Below, one piece after another: positions 20,222-31,430 of a stretch of 64,000 nucleotides of DNA; within the stretch, counting starts at the first letter, position 1; the number at the start of each line of letters is the position of its first letter. Made by a program: the position numbers and the translations under genes. The notes under the pieces were generated by a model that worked only from the letters and a program-made list of their open reading frames with translations, had not been told where the DNA came from and searched no databases. Source of the stretch: Molanna angustata (taxonomy: Eukaryota > Arthropoda > Insecta > Trichoptera > Molannidae); NCBI GenBank assembly GCA_963576475.1, contig OY754990.1, positions 10,398,921-10,462,920 of the forward strand. The letters run 5' to 3'.

Positions 20222-20566
20222 TTTCAAATAAAATGTGCCCTCCGCGCCAAAGGGCTAGATATCAACACGCCAAAATCAGAAGAGAACCCGACTCAATGGA
20301 ACAAAGATGATGGAATGGCAATGTTTATGGATCTAAAGCAAATAGAAATCGTCGAAAATTGCGAATCAGCACTTGAGGTGATGACCAAACTTGAGTCTAT
20401 TTATGAACAAAAATCTGAGATGACTAAAATGATGATACATGAGCGTTTTTATCAATATAAAATGTCACCGGCAGATAGCATTGCTCAGCATATATCTAGA
20501 GTAGAAAGTTTGGCTAAGCAATTTAAAGAAAGTGGAGAAATTATTAGTGATACTGCGATCATAACT
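20222..20566 (+). pseudogene. Copia gag, central part
   Basis: In frame from the Helitron junction it reads KCALRAKGLD, then WNKDDGMAMFMDL, LEVMTKLESIYEQKSE and ESLAKQFKESGE, the layout of copia-type gag polyproteins. The particle protein ends here: the frame runs into the chimeric 60-bp repeat and then foreign sequence, and the zinc knuckle and protease that should follow are missing. Confidence 0.85.
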
Positions 20567-20806
20567 AAAATATTGAGTACACTACCTCTCAAGTACAGAT
20601 CTCCTTTAGAGTTTGGTTCATACCCTAAAATATTGAGTACACTACCCCTCAAGTACAGATCTCCTTTAGAGTTTGGTTCATACCCTAAAATATTGAGTAC
20701 ACTACCTCTCAAGTACAGATCTCCTTTAGAGTTTGGTTCATACCCTAAAATATTGAGTACACTACCTCTCAAGTACAGATCTCCTTTAGAGTTTGGTTCA
20801 TACCCT
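20567..20806 (+). repeat. Four exact 60-bp chimeric repeats
   Basis: Each unit joins the gag sequence ATTGAGTACACTACCTCTCA...AGATCT to the RepX sequence CCTTTAGAGTTTGGTTCATA. The period is exactly 60 bp with one base difference (20647, C for T), so the reading frame stays open as a 20-residue repeat. The shared CTAAAA at the joins suggests slippage or template switching. Confidence 0.9.
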
Positions 20807-21800
20807 AAAAAAAAGCTTGAGGTTGTATTTAGAAAAAAAGTTTGAGTTGATTCAACTCCTAAGTGCTGACACAACACCATGAATTGTCTTGCTACAAATC
20901 TACTACGGTTGTTTCAACTCTATAAGATGAGTGGAAAAAGTGTCTTAAAGGGTCTAATGGCCGTATTTATAAACCATTCTCAGCGCTCAAAAGAATTGTA
21001 TGGAATTTGTCGTGCTAAGCATTGAGAAAATTCTTAGTACGTTTTAAAAATTCGGGCCTAAAAAAATATATTTATATTCGGGCTAAATATATACTATAAC
21101 CTATTCTTAAATATATACTATATTCAACTTTCGTAAAATTAGAGGATCCTCAACCATGGAAAATTTTAACCTTATAAAGATACTATAACGATGCTATAAC
21201 GATCCTATAACGATCCTATAACGATCCTATAACGATACTATAACGATACTATAACGATACTTTAACGATACTATAACGATACTATAACGATCCTTTAACG
21301 ATACTATAACGATACTATTACAATATTATAACGATACTATAACTATTCTATAACGATACTATAACTATCCTATAACGATACTATAACGATACTATAACGA
21401 TACTATAACGATACTATAACGATACTATAACGATACTATAACGATACTATAACGATACTATAACGATACTTTAACGATACTATAACGATCCTGTAACGAT
21501 CCTATAACGATACTATAACGATACTATAACTATACTATAGACTTCTATAAGAACTCCAATCAACTTTACCATAAAGTTTATTACAACTCTATCGTGAATA
21601 TTTGTTTCAACTTTATGGTAAAGTAAGTTGATTGAAATCTAATCAAATTTACCATATAGTTTAATTTAACGATAAAGTTGTTTGAAGTTAGTTGATAAAG
21701 TTGATAAAGTTGATAAAGTTGTTTATTACAACTCTGTCGTGAATATTTTTTTCAACTTTATTGTATTGGATTATTGGATTATTATATCTGAGTATCTGAG
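20786..21800 (+). repeat. Copy of the copia element's own left flank (X3, array c, S, LTR start)
   Basis: The order matches 16030-16885: the end of a RepX unit with its MITE (20959-21058), the 11-bp array (21174-21540), segment S (21545-21770) and then TATTGGATTATTGGATTATT..ATATCTGAGTAT, a partly duplicated LTR start. It replaces gag C-terminus, protease and integrase N-terminus. Confidence 0.8.
21174..21540. repeat. 11-bp minisatellite, array c
   Basis: About 33 copies of ACTATAACGAT, including nine or more identical units in a row near 21400-21480. Confidence 0.9.
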
Positions 21801-22976
21801 CAACCAGGTGATGTTTGTGGACCACTCAGTGTGCCTTCTGTACAGGGCATGAAATATTTTGTTATTTTTAAAGACGCTGCTACAAGTCTTAGGTTTGTGT
21901 AATTTATAAAGAATAAACGTGATGTGTTAAACTGTTTTAAAAAATATAATTTTATGATTAAAAACAAGTTTTCTCATAGTGTACGCATATTACATACTGA
22001 TAATGGTGGAGAATACACTAGCAAAGACTTTAAAGAATATCTTGATAGGGAAGGTATTTCTCATGAGCTCACTGCCCCTTACACACCTGAACAGAATGGC
22101 CGAGCTGAACGGGAAATTAGGACAATAGTTGAAAGTGCTCGATCCATGCTTTATGCCCTTAACGTACCACTCAATTTATGGGCAGAAGCGGTCAATTGTA
22201 CTGTTTATTTGTTAAATCGCACATCTTCAAGTCAGACACCAAATATTACACCTATGGAGCTGTGGAGTGGTGTAAAACCTAATTTGGATCATATCAGAGT
22301 GTTTGGATGCGAAGGTTATGTCCATGTGCCAGATCAACTGAGAAAGAAGCTTGATTGTAAAAGTCGTAAGATGATGTTAGTTGGATATGATAATACAAAC
22401 TATAAAATGTATGATTCAACTACAAAAAGAATTTCAATATCAAGAAATGTTATTTTCAATGAACAGAAAAGTCCAGAATTCAAACGAAACGAAGCACAAA
22501 TTTTCATATGCGATGATCATGAACAAAATGATGAAGTAGTAATAGACAACACCGAGATGAATACAAATGATGAGAATTTAGGAAGTGATGACAGCACTTA
22601 TACTGCCATTGACGAATGTGATGAGAACTACGAGCCTTCACAAGAAATCGATCTAAATAACATAGATCGCTTAAATGTTACTTTGCGACCACGAAGGAAT
22701 AAATTTTTTGAGGCAAATTTAATGGAGTTGGATGCACCTGTAACTTACGAGGAAGCAATTAATAGTAAGGAATCTGAATCATGGTTAGAGGCCATAAATG
22801 AAGAATTAGAAGCTCATCGTACCAATAACACCTGGAGTTTTGTGGATAATGAAAATCAGAGAACTATAACGTCCAAATGGGTTTTCAATATTAAAAGAAA
22901 CCAAGATAATCAAGTAGAAAGGTATAAAGCTCGTCTTTGTGTCCGTGGTTTCACACAGATTAAAGGAATAGATTAA
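21801..22976 (+). pseudogene. Copia pol: integrase core and start of reverse transcriptase
   Basis: The integrase would insert the element DNA. From about 21801 the frame reads through FVIFKDAATS, a stop at 21900-21902, then HTDNGGEYTS and PYTPEQNGRAER, which carry the later catalytic Asp and Glu. GVKPNLDHIRVFGCEGYVH is the conserved copia integrase tail. A linker rich in Asp/Glu follows (about 22490-22640), then the reverse-transcriptase start (EEAINSKESESWLEAI, TSKWVFNIKRN, YKARLCVRGFTQ). The frame stops at 22974-22976 with TAA in place of a sense codon; the same frame continues beyond. Confidence 0.9.
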
Positions 22977-23698
22977 AATGAAATTTTTTCACCAACTACA
23001 AGATATGAGTCAATTAGAATATTGCTATCTATGTCTGCTGAATATAATTGGAATATAAGGCAATTAGATGTCAAGACGGCCTTCTTATATGGAGAATTAG
23101 AAGAGGATATTTTTATGGAAATTCCTGATGGAGTGAAAGCACCGAAAAATAAAATATCTAAATTAAAAAAATCCCTCTACTGCCTAAAACAAGCATCTCG
23201 TTGTTGGAATCATAAATTTACAAGTTTTTTATTGAAATTTGGTTTTGTTCAGTCACAAGCAGACAATTGTGTATTTGTAGGTAACTTCAATGGTATAAAA
23301 GCTTTGTTAATTTTATATGTAGATGATGCTTTAATTATATCTCAATCAAATGCAATATTAGATCAAATTGTAAGCTACCTAAAGCAAGGATTTAATATCA
23401 AAGAGTTAACTTTAAATCGGTTTGTTGGTTTAGAAATTTTAAAAACTGATAATTTTGTTTGTATCAGTCAAAGACAATATATTGAACAGTTAATAAATAA
23501 ATTCAATATGAGTACTGCACATCCTTGTAATACACCTGTTGATGTAAATGTTCAGTTAACTAAAAATGTTGATAATGAGCAGATTAATTTTCCTTATAGG
23601 GAAGCCATAGGGTCATTATTGTTCTTATCTACGGCAACTAGGCCAGATACTTCATATGGTGTAAATCTGTTAAGTAGATACATTAATAACCCAAGTGT
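22977..23698 (+). pseudogene. Copia pol: reverse transcriptase core
   Basis: In the same frame after the stop: the palm motif RQLDVKTAFLYGELEEDIFM, KSLYCLKQASRCWN, and the catalytic ILYVDDALII at about 23315-23345. KFNMSTAHPCNTPVDVN and ATRPDTSYGVNLLSRY mark the end of the domain. Then the 502-bp insertion interrupts. The YVDD box is intact, but stops and insertions elsewhere make the element inactive. Confidence 0.9.
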
Positions 23699-24200
23699 TT
23701 GATATCGAATGATGGACAAATCAAAATACCTTTGATTCCCGCCAAAATCCTTCCACAACTGCTTCCTTCCCCCTAGCGGTAAAAACCGAAAGGAGGAACT
23801 CGCAAAAACGTCGTCTCGATGTAATCAGTCAAATTCGTCGCTCGAATAATATCGTCTCGTTTCGTCGCTTTATTCAAATCATCATCGTTTTATATACATT
23901 CAAATTCGTCGCTTGAATAAAATCGTATCGTTTCGTCGATCTATACATGTCATCATCGTTTTATAATAAACATCATCATCATCATCGTATGTGTTATTGT
24001 GTTATCGTGTTGTACTTTTGTTTTGTTATATGTGAGAGAAGAGGACTCGAGGAGTATCGTAACAAGAGAACGAGATCAAAGGTTAGTACCGCTCCTTGGT
24101 CATATCCCATCCAACACACATTACAGATAAACAATTCAATTCATAAATTTCGATATACAGTCCATTATTTATTTAGCCCGATGCGCAATCGGCGCTAACA
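23699..24200 (+). mobile_element. 502-bp insertion with 8-bp target duplication, possible solo LTR
   Basis: CCAAGTGT stands at 23691-23698 and 24201-24208, and the pol frame resumes exactly after the second copy. The insert begins TTGATATCG and ends GCGCTAACA, so a TG...CA pair can be drawn. A TTTATATA box (23889), AATAAA (23966) and a direct duplication of TCAAATTCGTCGCT.GAATAA (23828 and 23900) fit a U3-R-U5 layout. There are no terminal inverted repeats beyond the CA/TG and no A tail. Eight bases is longer than the 4-6 usual for LTR elements, so the class is open. Confidence 0.6.
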
Positions 24201-24208
24201 CCAAGTGT

Positions 24209-24725
24209 ACATCATGTTAATCAGCTTAAGAGAATAATTAGATATCTTCTTAAAACTAAAAATTTATGTATTAAGTATCAAGGTCAAGAAAGCTTAATTG
24301 GATATTCAGATTCATATTTTGCTGGGGACTTAGATAAAAGAAAATCAACCACTGGCTATATTTTTATGTTTAACGGTGGACCTATATCTTGGTCTAGTCA
24401 AAAACAACCTTGTATTGCCTTATCAACAACTGAAGCTGAATTTATGGCTGGTTGTGATGCTGCCAAGAATATTTTATGGTTAAGACAGTTTTTTAAAGAA
24501 ATTAATATCAATCAAAATTGCACAACTCTGTGTATTGATAATCAGAGTGCTATCAAATTAATAAATAATCCTGTTTATCATTAAAAGACAAAACACATTG
24601 ATGTTAAATTCAATTTTATTAGAGAAAATGTTAAAGATTGTTATTAAGTATGTGCAAAGTTCAGATCAACTGGCTGATATTTTAACTAAAGCTCTACCTA
24701 CTGTTAAATTCAAATGTATAAGAGA
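24209..24725 (+). pseudogene. Copia pol: RNase H and C-terminus
   Basis: GYSDSYFAGDLDKRKSTTGY, SWSSQKQPCIALSTTEAEFM and LCIDNQSAIKL are the copia RNase H motifs. A stop (24582-24584) and a 1-nt frameshift near 24636 precede the last part, SSDQLADILTKALPT, which is read in the next frame and ends at about 24747. Confidence 0.85.
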
Positions 24726-24810
24726 TGAAATATTGTCTGTTATGTAAGTTGTTTGTTATTATCAAAAATTAAAAAAAAAAACAGGCAAATATAAAAGTTT
24801 TCTTTTGTAT

Positions 24811-24825
24811 AAAATTTAGTGGGAG
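24811..24825 (+). promoter_or_regulatory. Polypurine tract
   Basis: AGTGGGAG directly before the 3' LTR is the expected plus-strand primer. Confidence 0.8.
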
Positions 24826-24982
24826 TATTGGATTAAATTATATATCTGAGTATAACACCAGATGGCGCTACTGTTGTATGCGATCTGTCATGTAGTTTTA
24901 CTGTGCATTGTGTACGTGTTTTTTCGTTTAAATAAAACTTTTTGTTCAGTTTAAACTCAATAAGTCTTGTTTATTATCCCGA
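24826..24982 (+). repeat. 3' LTR
   Basis: 157 bp, identical to the 5' LTR except one base. It is followed by TTAGATTGGACTCCTTGTAG, which rejoins RepX segment Y. Confidence 0.9.
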
Positions 24983-25917
24983 TTAGATTGGACTCCTTGT
25001 AGAAGTCTAAAATCAAGAAATAACATGACAAATAATGCACCAGTTAGGCTGATAATCAATTGATCAACTAAGTTTTAAGTTAATTAATGTATGCAAACAA
25101 TGAATTAAGCAATAAGTTGTCTGTTATTCACTAAAAAAATAAGTTAAAATTTAGTTAATTGGGTACTTGATTACTTAGGTTAGACGGAAGAAATCACTTT
25201 GGTGATAATCTCGCCGTTGCACATCATGCTAGATTATATATTATGTGTTTCCTCTATTTTGTACTCCATATCTGTTTAATTTATGATGTGCATAAAGAAT
25301 AAATAAATAAAAATACACATGTAAATCAGGGTTAAGAATACATCAGAGGCGCGTTGTATGACAACTTCAGCTAGTGTTGAAATCGACTCTTAGAGTAACA
25401 AAAACACCAAGTTTGATATTCTTTTTTTAGAGTTTATTGGACCCTGATAAAGTTATTACAACCTCATAAGAAAAGGGTTGTCAACACGCTGTTAGGGTTG
25501 TTACAACCCCTTTTGAGTTTGGTTCATACCCTAAAAAAAAGCTTGAGGTTGTATTTAGACAAAAAGTTTGAGTTGATTCAACTCCTAAGTGCTGACACAA
25601 CACCATGAATTGTCTTGCTACAAATCTACTACGGTTGTTTCAACTCTATAAGATTTGGGTCAAGTGGAAAAAGTGTCTTAAAAGGTCTAATGGCCGTATT
25701 TATAAACCATTCTCAGTGCTCAAGTCAATACTTAGCACACAGAATTGTATGGAATTTGTCGTGCTAAGCATTGAGAAAATTCTTAGTACGTTTTAAAAAT
25801 TCGGGCCTAAAAAAATATATTTATATATTAATATATTCGGGCCTATATTCAACTTTCGTAAAATTAGAGGATCCTCAACTCCTGTGAAGTTGTGTCAACC
25901 ATGGAAAATTTTAACCC
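24983..25917. repeat. RepX segment Y and unit X4
   Basis: This is the continuation of the RepX locus on the right of the copia-type element: segment Y (24983-25300) and X4 (25300-25917) with the MITE at 25692-25807. The 63-codon open frame at 25605-25796 recurs in X2 and is simply repeat sequence. Confidence 0.75.
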
Positions 25918-26282
25918 TATAAAGATACTATAACGATCCTATAACGATACTTTAACGATCCTGTAACGATCTTATAACGATACTATGACGATCATATAAC
26001 GATACTATAACGATACTATAACAATACTATAACGATCCTATAACGATACTATAACGATCCTATAACGATCCTATAACGATCCTATAACGATCCTATAACG
26101 ATACTTTAACGATACTATAACGATACTATAACGATCCTATAACGATCCTGTAACGATCCTGTAACGATCCTATAACGATACTATAACGATACTATAACGA
26201 TACTATAACGATACTATAACGATACTATAACGATCCTTTAACGATCCAATAACGATACTATAACGATCTTTAAGTCCTATAA
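25918..26282. repeat. 11-bp minisatellite, array d
   Basis: About 33 copies of ACTATAACGAT and the CCTATAACGAT variant. Confidence 0.9.
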
Positions 26283-26289
26283 CGTTCAT

Positions 26290-27085
26290 ATTTGCATGGG
26301 GAGGAATCGAAAATTATGCTGACAGAAATAAATTCAGCCTGTGTGAACATTGGATTGAAGATGAACATCTCCAAGACCAAAATGATGAGTAACGCAGAAG
26401 AGTCCTTCCCCATCATAATAGATGGAGTGCAAATTGAAAGAGTAGACATATACATATATCTAGGCCATACCGTGATGCTTGCCAAAGAAAATCAAGAGAA
26501 GACGTGGCCTTGCCTGGGCAGCTTTTGGAAAATTATCATATATTCTGAAATCCCATAAATACTCCCATTATTTAAAAAAGAAGCTATTTGATGCATGTAT
26601 TCTCCCAGTGCTTACTTATGGAATGGAAACATCGGTCCTAACAAAACTAATAATGCACAAGATGTTAGTGACACAGAGAGCTATGGTGAGAAAGTTTCTG
26701 GGTATTTCAATAAGGGATAGTAATAATAATAAGGACAATTTATAAAGCGCCGTTTAGTGACAACCGTGGTCACCTCTAGGGCGAATTCAGAATGTCATGA
26801 TAAGAGAAGGAACCAAAGTAGCCGATGTAGCGGAAAGGATCGATGGCCTTAAGTGGAGCTGGGCTGGGCATATTGCCAGATGCTAGGATTCACGATGGAC
26901 CAAAAAGATCGTAGAATGGTGACCGAGAACAAGCCGAAGAGGTGTCGGCAGACCCCAGGCAAGGTGGTCTGATGACATCAAGAAATGTGCCGGAGGGAGA
27001 TGGATGCAGTGTGCCCAAGACAGGGAGTTGTGGAGGATCAAGGGGGAGGCCTATGTCCAAGAATGGATGAAAACAGGCTGAAGAA
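26290..27085 (+). pseudogene. RTE-type non-LTR polymerase, C-terminal relic
   Basis: Frame 1 gives INSACVNIGLKMNISKTKMM and DGVQIERVDIYIYLG; a frameshift near 26490 leads to RGLAWAAFGKLSYIL, LFDACILPVLTYGMET and TQRAMVRKFLGISIRD. After a short inserted block (about 26722-26780) the frame resumes as KWSWAGHIARC, a stop, GVGRPQARWSDDIKK, AQDRELWRI and EAYVQEWM, stop, (GAA)n. The YADD core lies further upstream and is missing. Confidence 0.85.
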
Positions 27086-27785
27086 GAAGAAGAACGTTTC
27101 TAATGGAGTGGGGTAGGAGAATGCGAAATACCTCACAATGCCCATAGTAAAAAACCGATAAACAGGACTTTTAAACCTATGACGTTCCCAATGGAGTGGA
27201 AAAGATTCAATGAAACATGTATAATTAAGTATCATACACCTAAATCCAATCAGTATTATTTTACAACAATATTTTTAATAATAAATATTACAATAACATT
27301 ATTAAAAAAAGAGTTTCATAAAGATCAGGAAACAACTTTTAAAATTGAATAATTACTTTAAATAACATAATTATAACAAATTTTATGATTTAATTGGGAT
27401 TACACCTTACAATATTATTTACAAGGATGCTGCTTTGGTCCATATATGTACATCTCTGTTGCCGCAAGTGTTGATTATAATGACGTTAGAATCTTAGAAA
27501 TATGTATAACAATTTATTATTTGATATTACATATAATATATAGTTTACAACTGCGTGATATTATTAATAATAATGCTACGAAGAAAAAAATACAATGGTT
27601 TTACTTGGAATAACAACCTTACGGTGTGAAGAGATTCGTAACAAAAGATTCTTTTAATATTCAAATTAAAAAAATAAACATTTTTTTTTTTCAGGAAATT
27701 TACAGTAGTAATTTTATTATTTATAAAGATATACTACGTGGAAAAAACTAGAAGCAATAAATAATTTCCAAAATAGGTATTGTTA
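27086..27785. other. AT-rich stretch with nothing recognised
   Basis: No frame above chance, no shared repeat seen. Confidence 0.4.
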
Positions 27786-27925
27786 CAGCCCCCTGTTACA
27801 ACGTGTCATTTCAAGAAAAGAAACAAGAATAGATAAGTCAATGTATGGAATTGACAGTTGTCACGTGAAAACATACATTGAGTTATCTTTTCTTGAGCTA
27901 AATGACTCGTTGTCAAGGGGGGCTG
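27786..27925. mobile_element. 140-bp MITE with long inverted ends
   Basis: CAGCCCCCTGTTACAACGTG at the left pairs with CGTTGTCAAGGGGGGCTG at the right, and the match continues inward (GTCATTT, CAAGAAAAGA, TCAATGTATG). The whole element is therefore close to one long hairpin. A target duplication was not evident. Confidence 0.65.
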
Positions 27926-27954
27926 GTGTGCTTAAATTCTAAACACTATGAGAA

Positions 27955-28514
27955 AATGAGTGTGTTGTGGCCAACGCGATACTCCTCACTACCAAGTCAC
28001 TCAACAAAGTATTCAAATTTTGTATGGAAAATTTTCAACATTTTTATGAAATGAGTGTGTTAAATATTTTTTTATTTAATTATGAAAACTTGATATTTCT
28101 ACAATGACATTTTATGAAAGTGATGTGCCTTATTAACAATTTGAAAATATAAATTTTAATATCCTAAGCTGGGGGTCACTTTGAAATGTTTGACAGTTAA
28201 AAAAATTAAGAAGCACTATTCAGATATCCTTAAATAAAATCTAATGGGGCTTAAGTGAGTATTATGTTTACATATTTACATAATTTGAAAAGTATCGAAT
28301 GAGCACTTTAGTCTATAATTGATAAAGTAAAATAAACACGCCGTACATAGCACACATCACATAGCACACAGCACGTAGCACACAGATACGTTGTGATGAA
28401 TCTTTCAGAATAGTCTCAAAATGATACTAGTTGATAATCTGCAATAAAAAAATACCCTTGAAAATTGCGAAAACATAACTCCCCACTATATTCCCTTGGG
28501 TTAGTGAGGAGTAA
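27955..28514 (+). mobile_element. RepC copy 2, full length
   Basis: ACTCCTCACTACCAAG near the left and CTTGGGTTAGTGAGGAGT at the right are inverted ends. The body has TTTTATGAAAGTGATGTGCC, GAAGCACTATTCA and ACACGCCGTACATAGCACA. It is about 560 bp, AT-rich and non-coding. The size and inverted ends suggest a non-autonomous DNA transposon. Confidence 0.65.
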
Positions 28515-28594
28515 AGATATAATTTTAATAGCAACGTATGCGTATGAATGTGTATAAGGTTGGGGAATGTGTATGTACCTAAGTGTTGGATTAT

Positions 28595-28995
28595 TATATG
28601 AGAATCAGGAACTCGAGGCACCTACATGGCTTAAGACCTGTCATCGGCTGGTTTACGTGATCACTTTATGCTCTTGCGCAACGTTCACCAATTATGCCAC
28701 CTGATGAGTTCCCTTATCAATGCACAATTTTGAATTTTGAATGCACATTTTAATGATGAGATATTGATCGTTTGAAATGAACTAAAAACCGCCATCGCCA
28801 TCTGTGAAGTAACGAAGAAACCTTTTTGTAACGCCATCTATTGAGAAATTGTTTTTTTTTTTGTAAACAATGAAAGCGACAGTATATTATGAGGTGACAA
28901 TGTTCTCGCACATATATTATGTCACATCTGAACTGCCCCCAAAATATTATTTTAGTTTTTGGTTATTTATCTACTTGTACCAATGTGAATGTGAA
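28595..28995 (+). repeat. RepB copy 3
   Basis: It lacks the first ~30 bases of the family but keeps GACCTGTCATCGGCTGGTTT, GTAACGCCATCTATTGAGAA and the ACTTGTACCAATGTG end. Confidence 0.65.
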
Positions 28996-29084
28996 TTGAA
29001 TTTTTTTTTAAAGTTGCTTATACGCAATCCTTGGATTTTTTCCCTATCAGGAGTCAAGATATTTTATTTTTATTTTATTTATTT

Positions 29085-29120
29085 ATTTATTGCTTCTCGG
29101 GTAACTTACAGGTGCCCGAG
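29085..29120 (-). repeat. SINE-1 tail scrap
   Basis: TATTGCTTCTCGGGTAACTT and ACAGGT match the end of inverted SINE-1 at 45848; a (TTTA)n run precedes it. Confidence 0.5.
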
Positions 29121-29910
29121 AATTACCTATCTTGTGAAGTAGATTATTATTTTAAATATATTGTATATTAAATTTATTATTACACACAAAAATCCCACAA
29201 AGCAAAGCCTGTCTGTGTGTATATCAATTGAAATATAGACAAAATTATTTTGCTTATAACATTAGATAACAATTTAAAATGAAAATATAGCAAAGTGTAT
29301 GACATAGAAGTACAAGAAAATAACTTTAATATAAATACAATTAATGGAACAATTATTGCCGTTTCTGCTTCCAATTTATTCCCTTTTATGTATCTCTGTT
29401 CAGATGTAAATATCTGCAGATCAATAGTTTGAGATTTTTCGCCTATTCACGAAAATTATTGTGTCTTTTATTCTAGGCCAAATGTTTAATTTTCAATTTC
29501 CAAGTTCCCCGTCGACATTCGAAGCACGTGAACGAGAATCCATCACCGTGTGACCTTTTAGCATATAAAACGCTCATCTGTCTGCTGAGTATGTTCCTAC
29601 AATTACCGACCTGAACTTAAACCAATTTCGGGAGTGGTTTAAAAAAATAACGCCTTGTGACGTTTCCGAAGGTCGAACCCAAGACCTTGGCACAGGTCTG
29701 CCGCTCTAAATCAGTTGCGACACAAATCATCTCGTTGAATTATAAATTATTCATACCTCGTATTGTTTATTTTATTTTTAATTTTGCATTGAAACAACAG
29801 AACTTAGGCTGTGTTCGGATACAATATGTACTCGACGTCGGGTATTGGATGTACCTGAAGTTGCATATTATAGCGTTTTTCACACCAATCTCACTGAACG
29901 CTTTCTTTCG
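29121..29910. other. No gene seen; one tRNA-like scrap
   Basis: On the minus strand around 29663-29720 GGGTTCGACC resembles a B-box, but no good A-box precedes it. The rest is AT-rich without shared repeats. Confidence 0.35.
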
Positions 29911-30957
29911 GCCTAGGTTGCGGCTCTAAGGGCCTAGGCAGTAAAGGCGGGGGTGGGCGGCCGACGCTGTTGCGCCCTCGTCAATTCTGTACTTAGAGAA
30001 GAGCAGGACGAACGCCTTTAGTCTCGCTCGGCAGTGACTCGTCAACTGTGGCGAATGTTGTTGTGTGGTTCGGGCACACCGCCGGCGCAGACGTCGGGTC
30101 AGACATCCTGTGTTGACAATTAGACGTCATATCTGACAGGTGATGATTGCGTCGGATGCCCCCGGTGTTAGCCCGCGGAACCTTCGGACGCCAACACGAG
30201 GACCGATGCGTCGGGATATAAGCCTAGGTTGCGGCTCTAAGGGCCCAGGCAGTAAAGGCGGGGGTGGGCGGCCGACGCTGTTGTGCCCTCGTCATTCTAT
30301 ACTTAGAGAAGAGCAGGACGGACGCCTCTAGTCTCGCTCGGCAGTTACTCGTCAACTGTGGCGAATGTTGTTGTGTGGTTCGGGCACACCGCCGGCGCAG
30401 ACGTCGGGTCAGACATCCTGTGTTGACAACGAGACGTCAAATCTGACAGGTGATGATTGCGTCGGATGCCCCCGGTGTTAGCCCGCGAAACCTTCGGACG
30501 CCAACACGAGGACCGAGGGGTCGGGGTACAAGCCCCTCCGACTTGAAACGGAGTGTACTTAGCGGCCGATTTCGAGACCAATCGGAGGCCCTGACGTGTG
30601 TGGTTGGATTCTCGGGGGCAGTGGTTGAACCCGATGGATGGTGGATATTTTGTGTTTGTCCGATGTTGCGGCTGCGTCCGGTGGTGAACAGGGCCAATGA
30701 GCTCTATAGCGTCGCCGGCGTGGAAGTGGATCGCGATCTCCCTCGATGAACGCTTTCTTGAGCGGTTGCCCATCTTGAGCGGTTGCCCCGCCGTTTGAGG
30801 TTGGATTCTCGGGGGCAGTGGTTGAACCCGATGGATGGTGGATATTTTGTGTTTGTCCGATGTTGCGGCTGCGTCCGGTGGTGAACAGGGCCAATGGGCT
30901 CTATAGCGTCGCCGGCGTGGAAGTGGATCGCGATCTCCCTCGATGAACGCTTTCGAG
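29911..30957. repeat. GC-rich island of nested tandem duplications
   Basis: Two units of 311 bp (29911-30221 and 30222-30532) begin GCCTAGGTTGCGGCTCTAAG and are nearly identical. Two further units with a 197-bp period (30602-30760 and 30799-30957) share GGTTGGATTCTCGGGGGCAG and end GATGAACGCTTTC; that end also precedes the first 311-bp unit (29895). The GC content is far above the window average. Open frames on both strands exist (for example 30450-30749, plus, and 30345-30968, minus) but show no domain. A tandem 5' promoter region of a non-LTR element is a plausible reading. Confidence 0.75.
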
Positions 30958-31032
30958 CGGCGTTTCAATATGAACGCAGCATCGGGCGTTTTAAATGTAA
31001 AATGTCATTTAGTCATATTGTGTCTTTTAAGG

Positions 31033-31430
31033 TTATATATTAAAAGTCTCAACCTGCGGATTGGTTTGCAGAAGAAGTCTACATCTCGCTTTCCACTTCT
31101 CTCTATCTTCTGCAACCCTCTTCAGCTCAACATATGTGGCGCAGTTCATGTCCTCGCACACCTGGGCCAAATACTCCAGTCGGGGGCGCCCCCTGTGGTT
31201 TGTCCCCTCAACCATTCCCTCCATTAGGTAATGTAGGAGACCCTCGTGGCGTAAGATGTGACCAATTCAGCGAGCACGTCTCTCGGAGATGGTTTTGAGT
31301 AGGTGCCTCCCTTCTTCAACTCTGTTAAGAACCTCGGCATTCGTGATGTGGTCCCTCCAGGAAATTTCCAGTATTCTTCTGTAACTCCACATCTCGAAAG
31401 CCTCTAGTCTATTTTTGTCTCTTTCGGTTT
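31033..31430 (-). pseudogene. Non-LTR polymerase C-terminus, family with KARCRLLLQTNPQ end
   Basis: The minus strand reads (with stops and shifts) EVLNRVEEGRYLLKTI, RARWIGHILRHEG, EGMVEGTNHRGRPRLEYLAQ, then VELKRVAEDREKWKARCRLL. The same family occurs at 54725-55345 and 37336-37432. The GHxxRH and RGRPR boxes are the usual end of insect retroposon frames. Confidence 0.8.

Larger units (their letters stand above)
16858..24982 (+). mobile_element. Copia-type LTR retrotransposon, rearranged and inactive
   Basis: Two 157-bp LTRs in the same orientation bound the element, with primer site, gag part, integrase, reverse transcriptase, RNase H and purine tract in Ty1/copia order. It is broken by a Helitron in gag (17200-20221), by a copy of its own left flank replacing the region from mid-gag to the integrase start (20786-21800), by an inserted 502-bp element (23699-24200), by stops at 21900-21902, 22974-22976 and 24582-24584, and by a frameshift near 24636. 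Capsid zinc knuckle and protease are absent. No clean target duplication was found. Confidence 0.9.

Noticed and set aside
26722..26780. An intron in the polymerase relic
   Set aside because: The block lacks GT...AG borders at the frame breaks and the relic has other frameshifts; a small insertion is simpler.
30345..30968. A 207-codon minus-strand protein in the GC-rich island
   Set aside because: It runs over duplicated GC-rich sequence, repeats itself with the duplication and shows no domain. GC-rich DNA gives long chance frames.
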